Positions 1-5,333 of a stretch of DNA of 5,333 nt are shown here, in pieces (position 1 is the stretch's first letter; every line of letters begins with the position of its first letter). The stretch is from Flectobacillus sp. (GTDB lineage: Bacteria; Bacteroidota; Bacteroidia; Cytophagales; Spirosomataceae). The position numbers and the translations under genes were made by a program. The stretch covers positions 1 through 5,333 of the forward strand of contig JARXAV010000022.1 of NCBI GenBank assembly GCA_029865665.1. The letters are read 5' to 3'. The notes beneath the pieces were generated by a model. That model ran no database searches and was not told the origin of the DNA. It saw only the letters and a list, made by a program, of their open reading frames with translations.

Positions 1-1
1 C

Positions 2-478
2 TCTACCAAAGTCGCTATCGCCTTTACCTCTTATGCTCCGTGGACCTTCAAATTCTCGGATGGAAAAGAATATACTGCTACCAAGTCGCCTTTTAGTGTT
101 TCGGTTAAACCTCAATTTACAACCACCTACTCCTTAACAGAAGTAAGTAATCTTTGTGGTATTGGAACCGTATCAGGAAGTGCGACTATTAAGGTAATCA
201 TTTTGGGCAACGAACCAGAAGAAGGCGTAAACTTGAATGTCTTCCCGATTCCAAGTCAGGAGGATGTAACCATCCGCTTAGATTTAGAAAAACCAGCACT
301 GGTAAAATGGACTCTTTTCAACTCAATGGGGACTACCTTAGATAGTGAAGATAACTTGTCAAAAAGTATTCAATACGAAAAAACGGTCTCCTTAAAAACA
401 CTGCCAGAAGGAACCTACTTCTTACAAGTACAAGTCGGGGATAAAACATTTACTCGAAAACTTGTCAAGATGAATTAA
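2..478 (+). CDS. C-terminal part of a T9SS-secreted, adhesin-like protein (5' end outside window)
   Basis: This frame is open from the left edge to the TAA at 476-478 and gives 158 residues, so the N-terminus is missing. The first ~66 residues are beta-rich and contain T-T-Y-S-L, then C-G-I-G-T-V-S-G-S-A-T-I-K-V. I know that pattern (TTYTL...CGxGxxSGxAxxxV) from repeat modules of large secreted Bacteroidota proteins. The last ~80 residues are a type A T9SS sorting domain, listed separately. The protein is therefore inferred to cross the inner membrane by Sec and the outer membrane by T9SS, ending up surface-attached or released. A TTG at 203 could be read as a start, but the frame continues unbroken upstream with matching domain sequence, so it is internal. 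A perfect hairpin terminator begins two bases after the stop, so this is the last gene of its transcription unit. The substrate or partner is unknown; no catalytic motif is visible in this part. Confidence 0.93.
   Translation, partial: STKVAIAFTSYAPWTFKFSDGKEYTATKSPFSVSVKPQFTTTYSLTEVSNLCGIGTVSGSATIKVIILGNEPEEGVNLNVFPIPSQEDVTIRLDLEKPALVKWTLFNSMGTTLDSEDNLSKSIQYEKTVSLKTLPEGTYFLQVQVGDKTFTRKLVKMN
227..475 (+). other. T9SS type A C-terminal sorting domain (Por_Secre_tail-like)
   Basis: The domain runs from V-N-L-N-V-F-P-I-P to the final K-L-V-K-M-N, about 83 residues. It has the family landmarks in order: an N-terminal [VF]-[YF]-P-x-P turn, a strand with V-T-I-R-L-D-L, a W-T-L-F-N-S-M-G strand and turn, then L-P-E-G-T-Y-F-L-Q-V and a basic end T-F-T-R-K-L-V-K. 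In known T9SS substrates this domain is recognised by the outer-membrane translocon and usually cleaved off by the PorU sortase, with the cargo attached to the surface or released. The usual P-N-P is P-I-P here, a mild departure. Confidence 0.9.
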
Positions 479-479
479 C

Positions 480-526
480 AAAACAAAACCCCTCTGAAAA
501 GCTTTTCAGAGGGGTTTTGTTTTTTA
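480..526 (+). terminator. Strong intrinsic terminator (perfect 44-nt palindrome)
   Basis: Positions 480-501 are exactly complementary to 502-523, giving 22 base pairs with the centre between 501 and 502. The core arm CCCCTCTGAAAAG pairs with CTTTTCAGAGGGG. In RNA the tip would open to a small loop around AGCU. The hairpin is followed by a T run ending at 525. It begins two bases after the TAA of the upstream gene. The outer arms are A-rich on the left and T-rich on the right, so it could also stop transcription on the - strand, although no - strand gene is visible. It separates the two secreted-protein genes into distinct transcription units. Confidence 0.95.
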
Positions 527-699
527 TTACTTAACATTGTACTATTCATTCAAGCCTTTTAAATAATTCAAACTCTGCGGTATATTTTATCCAATACTAT
601 TCCTTTTTCTGTTTTTTTTCAATCTTTCCGTATCCAATTTTGTAAGACGAAAACATTCCATTTCCTTTGTATTTCAAAACTAAACTTAAATACTTACTC
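527..699. other. Non-coding intergenic region with pyrimidine-rich tract
   Basis: No plausible reading frame occurs here on either strand. The stretch around 600-620 is strongly T-rich, including eight consecutive T at 612-619. An in-frame TAA at 643-645 limits how far upstream the large gene could start. The region contains the candidate promoter at 639-669. It probably serves as the promoter and leader region of the large gene at 700; I see no riboswitch-like fold or tRNA. Confidence 0.7.
639..669 (+). promoter_or_regulatory. Candidate Bacteroidota sigma-ABfr-type promoter
   Basis: TTTG at 639-642 (-33 element) is followed by a 19-base spacer and then TTCCTTTG at 662-669, which matches seven of eight positions of a TAnnTTTG -7 element counting the two free positions. 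The element order and spacing fit the Bacteroidota primary-sigma consensus. Transcription would then start near 674-677, leaving a leader of about 25 bases before the ATG at 700. This is a match by eye and untested; a TAnnTTTt-like string at 581-588 is an alternative without a well-placed -33 element. Confidence 0.45.
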
Positions 700-762
700 A
701 TGTCTAAACGTCTATTACTCACCATCCTCACTTTATTCCTATGTAAATTGCTCGTTGGTCAA
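700..762 (+). other. Sec signal peptide of the large protein
   Basis: Residues 1-21 show a short basic start (M-S-K-R), a hydrophobic core rich in Leu (residues 5-19, interrupted by Lys16), and a G-Q end typical of Bacteroidota signal peptides. Cleavage is likely close to Gln21, just before or after it. Cys15 lies inside the hydrophobic core in the context L-F-L-C-K, which is a poor lipobox, so signal peptidase I processing is favoured over a lipoprotein. Confidence 0.85.
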
Positions 763-3700
763 AGTATTTCGTCGAATTCACCACTTTGTTCGGATAACGC
801 TCCTACCTTAGAACTAAAAGCAACAGGTGGCAACACCTACGCTTGGACAGGCCCTAATGGATTTACTTCCTCCCTCCAAAACCCAAGCATCGCCAAAGCG
901 ACAACCTCTCATGCAGGTACGTACACCTGTATCATTGATGGTAAAACAACATTAACAACTACTGTAAAAATAGGTTCGTCTAGTAGTAGTAGTACAGGTA
1001 TATCCTATTACACCTACAACGCTCAGTTATTGGTCTATGCTTACAATAACTCCACCAACATGAATGGATTTACCTTTGATTGGACAGGGCCTAATAACCT
1101 TAAAAATACCTCTAGTAGTGTAACAATCAATGGCTATGACAAAACCAATGCAGGTACTTATACGGTGGCAATCAAAGACGACTTTGGATGCAACTATACA
1201 AAATCAATTAATGTAACATTCAATGACTGTTCATACAAGCCTGTTATTTATTATAGAATTCCTGATCGAGGGCAAGGCGAAAACAGTTGGGGGGCAAGTA
1301 GTTCCACCAGCAATATATTTGCTTGTGACGGAACCAATATTCGCTATCGTGTAGATACTACCTACTGGGGAAATAATGTAAAAATTCAATGGTTTAAAAA
1401 TGACCAAGCTATTGACAATGCTAATGACTTAACCTATACGAGTAGCGAGGCGGCGACTTTCTATGCCCAGCTTACGAAAGGTAGCTGTGTTTACAAGACT
1501 CAAAAATTATCCATTCAGAATGTTATTCCTAAACCTACTATTTATACGTATGACGGAAACTACACATCCTCCACTAACATCTGTTCAAAAGGCGGATTTA
1601 CTACCTTATATCCATCTTCAAACGGCATTACGATAATTGCAGGTAGTCTCAGTTATCAATGGTATAAAGATGGAAAAAAGATTTATGATGGCTACTATAT
1701 GAATGTAACTCAAGCTGGTGAATACAGACTAAGAGTAATAGCGGACAACTGCGAAGTAATCTCTGAGACATTTACCGTTAGCTTATCAGATAAACCCAAA
1801 ACATCCTTTACTTTCTTTGCAAACAACATATTACCCGAGACTCAGAAAAAACTTCAATTGTGTACTGAAAACTCGAACTATCTCTCAATAAAGACACAAG
1901 GCAGAGGCAATAAAACAATTTATAAAGATGGAGCTGTATGGAAAACAACTACTTCCGATCAATCATCTTTTGATGTACAATCACAACCCGGTGTATACGT
2001 ATTAGAAAACAAACAAGGGGAATGTACCACAAGAGATACGCTAACACTAGAATATGGAAAAGTTGCTAATATCATCCTAACCCAAAATAATGACAACGCT
2101 TGTTCCAATCTGAACTATTACTATTCAGCAAACACAACAATTGCTCCTTATGAAGGCTCAACATGGTATAAAAATGACCAATTTTATACCAGAGGTAACT
2201 ATATGTTTCCCAACACTGAGGGGGTATATCAAGCAAAATATGAAAATCCAGCAACAGGATGCAAAGGAGAATCCCAAAAAATTAACGTTACTATTCCATC
2301 TGTAATTAATAAACAAACGTATGCTATTAGCTTACCTTTAAAGAAAAAAATCACTATTTGTAAAGGCTCAAAACAAGGTATTTTACTTAGTCTCACCAAT
2401 TATTCGTTCAATGGCGTTTGGAAAAAAGATGGACAAATCTACGATGCTGGAAATTATACACAAACGGTTGTTTCTAGTATTGGAAAATATTGGTACGAAG
2501 TGAACAATGGTTCTAACTGTACTCTTTATTCGGATACCTTAGAAATAATGGAGCAAGATGTTCCTAAACTTACCCTAACCCAAAGTTGTACGAAAGATAA
2601 TACTGTCAAACTTGCAGTCAATAAAGTCGCCAATGGTATCTATAATTGGTCTCAAAATGGCGTTGCTCTCGCAACTAGTGATACGGTTTTATCTGTAACC
2701 CAAGATGGGGTGTATCAGGCAGAAGTACTAGCTAATGGTTGTTTTGGAAGTTCTAATAAAGTAAATGTGGGGGTATCATTAGCTTACTCGACAAGTACTT
2801 GTGCAGGCGACAGCTTAAAACTACAAGCTACTGGAGATGCGACCAGTACCTATAACTGGACAGGGCCTAATAATTTTAAGAGTACTCTTCAGTTTCCATT
2901 TATCACCAAAACAACTAAAAATGCAGCGGGTATTTATAAACTAACGGCTACTGATAAAGCTGGTTGTACTTTTACTGCTCAAACAAATGTAATAGTAGGA
3001 GACTATCCTGCCTTCTCACTAGCCAAATCATTCACCGTATGTGCAGGAGCTAATTTTGAATTATATAAGCAGGTTATTCCAAAGCCTTTGACTGATAGCA
3101 CAGAGACTGTTAGCTATATAAATTTCCTAAGTCCTAATGGTAACTACAATTCAATCTTAACAAATGTTACTAACCAAGATGCAGGTTTTTATCAAGTTAA
3201 GGTATATCCGACCGTAGGCTCATGTGTTGTATCCGCAACAACCCAAGTTATTGTGGATGCTTCAGAAAGCTGTAAGAGTATTTCTGTTGACTATAAGAAT
3301 ACGTCCATTTGTATAGAACAAACTGCTGATGTAACTTTTAAGACCGCTGGCAATTTCAAGCCAGGAACGCTCTTTAGAGCCTACTATAATGAAGGCTATT
3401 ATAATGCACAAGGTATCTATGCGTATAGAAAAGTAGTACTGGGTACAGGAACAAAAAGCCCAATCAAAGTAAGTGGTCTTAAAACTGACTCTTGGTATTA
3501 TATATATGTTGAGTCAGAGGATGGAATTAGTGGAGTGGGATACCAATATGTTTATGCTTCTTCTTTTATGAATAACTCTATTGTAGATACGACTTACAGA
3601 GAAAGAAGTAAAGAATGTATCGCTTTACCTCTGAGACTTAGTCGGAACTATAGCTATACTAACAAACGATGGCTCTTGAATGGAGATACCTTAAAAAATG

Positions 3701-5333
3701 AGACAAATACAACGATAACCGCAACAAAAACAGGAACTTATACCTTTGTAGGAAAAGAGGCAAATGGTTGTCAGGCAAGATTCAGTAAAGACGTTGTTAT
3801 TGGAGTAATTGAGAAACCAAGAATCAATTATTACCGTCGTGATACTACCATTATACTAAATTGTGCAAATAAATCAATTGATTTATATACATCAACTGAT
3901 CAAAATACTTCCTATAATTGGAGTCGTGATGGTATCTCTCAGGTAAAGACGAATGTATATAATAATGTTACAACTTCGGGTAAGTATGTTGTGACGGTCA
4001 CGAGCGACAAATGTACTGCTACTTCGGATACAGTAAGAATTATACAAAATCCAAGTAAGACACTGTCAATACAAGCATATACAAATGATATAGATGATGT
4101 TTATACATTTAGTCTTTTACCAAATAGGAGTAGTTTTAATTGGCAACTGTATAAAGACAATATACTTTATAACGAAAGCAACGATTCTTATTTTCAAGTG
4201 AACGATTCTGGTAAATACTTTATTAAAGCAACGAATAGCGACTGTGAAGCCGTTTCCAATGTAGTTAGTGTTACTAGAAAATCAGGTGAAAAAGCCCTAA
4301 AAAATAGAGGTCTTTATTATAACGGTTCTTATGATTTTACAAACAAAGTTATTGAAGTATGCGATACCAATTCGTTCATCAATCTTTATGCCTATCTTGA
4401 ATATGATTCAACGACCATTCAAAGCCGTATAACCACTGCTTACAAAGATGGGAAAGCTCTCATTACTCCAAGCATTTCGAAAAGTCGAATTGACTTATAT
4501 GTAAAGGAGGCTGGTGTTTACTACTTAACAGACGACGTAATCTTTAACAACGGCATCAAAGCCATTTATCGCTATGGAAATATGACCGTTAAAGTGAGTT
4601 CGACGATTAATTTAGGAGGCTCTACTATTCAAAATAGAGCTATTTGTGCTGATTCTACCGTGATTTATGCAGGCTATGATTCTCCATCTCAACGCCCCAT
4701 TGCTTACAACTGGAAAAAAGATGGGATGCTTTACAGAACATTATATTCCAATGATAATCCGAGTACACTTCTAGTAAAGGAGTCGGGAACCTACATCTTA
4801 GAAACAACTTACAAAGGAGGCTGTATTGCCAAAAGCAATCCTAATAAAGTTACCCTAAATAGCATAAACGTAACACTAATAGATTATATGGTGTCGACTC
4901 TATGTGACGGAAGTAACACTACTATTTACAGTTCCCTGTCTGGCTTTTCAAGAACTAGTTCAACTAACGCCAGCTACCAAATATTTAAAGATGGTAAAGA
5001 GCAAATAAATGGCGTATTTACACCAAATGAATTTGGTTCGTTTAGCATCCCGATGAGTATTAAGGAAGGGGGAAACTATACCCTAAAAGCACAGCAAGGT
5101 AAATGTCAAGGAACTTCCAATGATTTGATTATTAAATCTATTAAAGTACCCAACACCATCAATTATGCTGATTCTGCTCTGTTCTGTCAAGGGAAAACCA
5201 TCACGCTTAAAACAACCCAAGATACGGCTATTAGCTATTTATGGGAAAGAGACGGAAATTACCTCTCAACAGCTACCAAAGCAAGTTTGGACGTTAACAA
5301 TTCAGGGGGGTATCGCTCTCTGAATAGAATGGG
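700..5333 (+). CDS. Giant secreted Ig-like repeat protein, adhesin-like (3' end outside window)
   Basis: One uninterrupted frame runs from ATG 700 to the right edge, giving 1544 complete codons. The start is chosen because it is the first ATG after an in-frame TAA at 643 and begins a signal peptide immediately. There is no Shine-Dalgarno sequence; the leader is A/T-rich, as is common in Bacteroidota. Order: signal peptide (1-21), ten Ig-like modules (about 28-853), one divergent beta-rich module (about 868-956), then seven more Ig-like modules (about 957 to the edge, the last cut). Most modules share Cys, then Trp (W-x-K-D/N-G or W-T-G-P-N), then G-x-Y, then Cys 8-11 residues later. Mature cysteines all fall in consecutive pairs, as expected for an extracellular disulfide-bonded protein. 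No catalytic motif is seen. The likely role is surface adhesion or a structural surface filament. Export through T9SS with a C-terminal sorting domain is inferred, because that end is not in the window. It has its own promoter candidate and lies behind a terminator. Confidence 0.95.
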   Translation, partial: MSKRLLLTILTLFLCKLLVGQSISSNSPLCSDNAPTLELKATGGNTYAWTGPNGFTSSLQNPSIAKATTSHAGTYTCIIDGKTTLTTTVKIGSSSSSSTGISYYTYNAQLLVYAYNNSTNMNGFTFDWTGPNNLKNTSSSVTINGYDKTNAGTYTVAIKDDFGCNYTKSINVTFNDCSYKPVIYYRIPDRGQGENSWGASSSTSNIFACDGTNIRYRVDTTYWGNNVKIQWFKNDQAIDNANDLTYTSSEAATFYAQLTKGSCVYKTQKLSIQNVIPKPTIYTYDGNYTSSTNICSKGGFTTLYPSSNGITIIAGSLSYQWYKDGKKIYDGYYMNVTQAGEYRLRVIADNCEVISETFTVSLSDKPKTSFTFFANNILPETQKKLQLCTENSNYLSIKTQGRGNKTIYKDGAVWKTTTSDQSSFDVQSQPGVYVLENKQGECTTRDTLTLEYGKVANIILTQNNDNACSNLNYYYSANTTIAPYEGSTWYKNDQFYTRGNYMFPNTEGVYQAKYENPATGCKGESQKINVTIPSVINKQTYAISLPLKKKITICKGSKQGILLSLTNYSFNGVWKKDGQIYDAGNYTQTVVSSIGKYWYEVNNGSNCTLYSDTLEIMEQDVPKLTLTQSCTKDNTVKLAVNKVANGIYNWSQNGVALATSDTVLSVTQDGVYQAEVLANGCFGSSNKVNVGVSLAYSTSTCAGDSLKLQATGDATSTYNWTGPNNFKSTLQFPFITKTTKNAAGIYKLTATDKAGCTFTAQTNVIVGDYPAFSLAKSFTVCAGANFELYKQVIPKPLTDSTETVSYINFLSPNGNYNSILTNVTNQDAGFYQVKVYPTVGSCVVSATTQVIVDASESCKSISVDYKNTSICIEQTADVTFKTAGNFKPGTLFRAYYNEGYYNAQGIYAYRKVVLGTGTKSPIKVSGLKTDSWYYIYVESEDGISGVGYQYVYASSFMNNSIVDTTYRERSKECIALPLRLSRNYSYTNKRWLLNGDTLKNETNTTITATKTGTYTFVGKEANGCQARFSKDVVIGVIEKPRINYYRRDTTIILNCANKSIDLYTSTDQNTSYNWSRDGISQVKTNVYNNVTTSGKYVVTVTSDKCTATSDTVRIIQNPSKTLSIQAYTNDIDDVYTFSLLPNRSSFNWQLYKDNILYNESNDSYFQVNDSGKYFIKATNSDCEAVSNVVSVTRKSGEKALKNRGLYYNGSYDFTNKVIEVCDTNSFINLYAYLEYDSTTIQSRITTAYKDGKALITPSISKSRIDLYVKEAGVYYLTDDVIFNNGIKAIYRYGNMTVKVSSTINLGGSTIQNRAICADSTVIYAGYDSPSQRPIAYNWKKDGMLYRTLYSNDNPSTLLVKESGTYILETTYKGGCIAKSNPNKVTLNSINVTLIDYMVSTLCDGSNTTIYSSLSGFSRTSSTNASYQIFKDGKEQINGVFTPNEFGSFSIPMSIKEGGNYTLKAQQGKCQGTSNDLIIKSIKVPNTINYADSALFCQGKTITLKTTQDTAISYLWERDGNYLSTATKASLDVNNSGGYRSLNRM
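976..993 (+). repeat. Serine linker with (AGT)4 microsatellite
   Basis: TCG TCT followed by four AGT codons encodes six serines (residues 93-98) between modules 1 and 2. It reads as a flexible linker setting the first module apart. Because it is a trinucleotide repeat, its copy number could vary without breaking the frame. Confidence 0.8.
1081..1097 (+). repeat. 17-bp exact repeat shared with 2857-2873 (W-T-G-P-N codons)
   Basis: The 17 bases starting TGGACAGGGCCTAATAA occur at 1081-1097 in module 2 and again at 2857-2873 in module 9. A near copy at 844-858 (TGGACAGGCCCTAAT) lies in module 1. It encodes the Trp-Thr-Gly-Pro-Asn turn of one module subtype. The identity at DNA level, in an otherwise diverged array, may reflect shared descent or local gene conversion. 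Confidence 0.75.
3301..3567 (+). other. Divergent beta-rich module within the Ig array (residues 868-956)
   Basis: This segment does not follow the Cys-Trp-GxY-Cys pattern. It has I-C-I-E-Q-T-A-D-V-T-F near its start, then F-K-P-G-T-L-F-R-A-Y, V-V-L-G-T-G-T and finally S-W-Y-Y-I-Y-V-E-S. That order resembles a module common in secreted Bacteroidota proteins, of the form C-x-G-x-x-x-x-V-x-F ... G-N-x-F-x-x-x-L-S-D ... I-G-T ... Y-x-I-R-V-V-S. The match is from memory of the family and is moderate. It is preceded by an extra Cys at 858, which with C871 forms a close pair. It may act as a spacer or a separate binding module between the two Ig blocks. Confidence 0.6.
3568..5333 (+). repeat. Second block of Ig-like modules (modules 12-18, residues 957 to window edge)
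   Basis: Key residues, first Cys / Trp / Tyr of G-x-Y / second Cys: module 12, C973/W991/Y1014/C1024; 13, C1055/W1074/Y1096/C1105; 14, none/W1148/Y1173/C1182; 15, C1221/none (A-Y-K-D-G at 1247-1251)/Y1274/none; 16, C1316/W1338/Y1365/C1375; 17, C1402/none (I-F-K-D-G at 1428-1432)/Y1460/C1469; 18, C1496/W1515/Y1538/cut by the edge. All belong to the K-D-G-like subtype rather than the W-T-G-P-N subtype of modules 1, 2 and 9. Modules 14 and 15 have each lost one Cys, in complementary positions. More modules and a C-terminal anchoring or sorting domain are expected beyond the window. Confidence 0.87.

Larger units (their letters stand above)
781..3258 (+). repeat. First block of Ig-like modules (modules 1-10, residues 28-853)
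   Basis: These are ten protein-level repeats of about 65-100 residues. First Cys / Trp-or-equivalent / Tyr of G-x-Y / second Cys are: module 1, C30/W49/Y75/C77; 2, none/W128/Y154/C164; 3, C209/W231/Y255/C263; 4, C295/W321/Y342/C351; 5, C388/none/Y433/C442; 6, C468/W489/Y510/C521; 7, C554/W574/Y597/C607; 8, C630/W650/Y672/C681; 9, C701/W720/Y746/C756; 10, C781/F809/Y831/C842. Modules 1, 2 and 9 have W-T-G-P-N after the Trp strand, module 10 has S-P-N-G there, and the rest have K-D-G, K-N-D or Q-N-G. Module 2 lacks the first Cys and module 5 lacks the Trp (T-I-Y-K-D-G). The DNA is well diverged between modules, so this is not a recent tandem array. Confidence 0.88.

Noticed and set aside
203..478. 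A short 91-residue gene starting at TTG 203
   Set aside because: The frame is open to the left edge and the upstream residues form a recognisable secreted-protein module leading into the sorting domain, so TTG 203 is an internal Leu codon.
581..588. TATATTTT as the -7 element of a promoter
   Set aside because: It resembles TAnnTTTG but lacks the final G and has no TTG at the right distance upstream (the nearest, at 537-539, is about 41 bases away). The 639-669 pair fits better.
742..744. Cys15 as a lipoprotein attachment site
   Set aside because: It sits inside the hydrophobic core in the context L-F-L-C-K, lacks a small residue just before the Cys, and is followed by more hydrophobic residues and a G-Q signal peptidase I type end.
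2072..2254. A 60-residue open frame on the - strand
   Set aside because: It lies entirely inside the large + strand gene, has no recognisable domain or upstream signals, and is best explained as a shadow of that gene.
5306..5311. Six-G run as a possible frameshift or phase-variation site
   Set aside because: The frame through it continues the module (N-S-G-G-Y) as expected, and gain or loss of one G leads to a stop within a few codons. Six bases is short for phase variation, so it is treated as ordinary coding sequence.
781..5333. Repeated DNA as a CRISPR array, satellite or mobile element
   Set aside because: The repetition is at protein level with diverged DNA; there are no identical direct repeats with regular spacers, no terminal inverted repeats and no transposase.

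Overview
The window looks like chromosomal DNA of an AT-rich Bacteroidota, probably a gliding or environmental member of the Cytophagales/Flavobacteriia type. The evidence is a type IX secretion (T9SS) type A C-terminal sorting domain, secreted proteins built from Bacteroidota-style Ig-like modules, a start codon without a Shine-Dalgarno sequence, and a plausible TTTG-N19-TTnnTTTG promoter. The genus cannot be fixed from this sequence.

Layout, all on the + strand. (1) Positions 2-478 hold the last 158 codons of a T9SS-secreted protein whose start lies outside the window; it ends in a sorting domain. (2) Positions 480-526 hold a perfect 44-nt inverted repeat with a T tract, a strong intrinsic terminator starting just after the stop codon. 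(3) Positions 527-699 are non-coding and carry a candidate promoter at 639-669. (4) From 700 to the right edge runs one uninterrupted reading frame of 1544 codons with no stop. It encodes a signal peptide followed by 17 Ig-like modules (the last one cut) and one divergent beta-rich module.

The main gene has no enzyme motif that I can see. It reads as a giant extracellular, adhesin-like protein. Its mature cysteines fall into consecutive pairs, mostly one pair per module; the exceptions sit where a module has lost a cysteine. It also carries 14 matches to the Bacteroidota O-glycosylation motif D-[ST]-[AILVMT]. Both genes probably encode T9SS cell-surface or secreted proteins, but the terminator and separate promoter suggest they are transcribed independently. 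For the large gene the T9SS assignment is inference, because its C-terminus is outside the window.

I found no RNA genes, CRISPR array, insertion sequence or attachment site. I do not see a new multi-gene system here. The points of interest lie in the architecture of the large protein.
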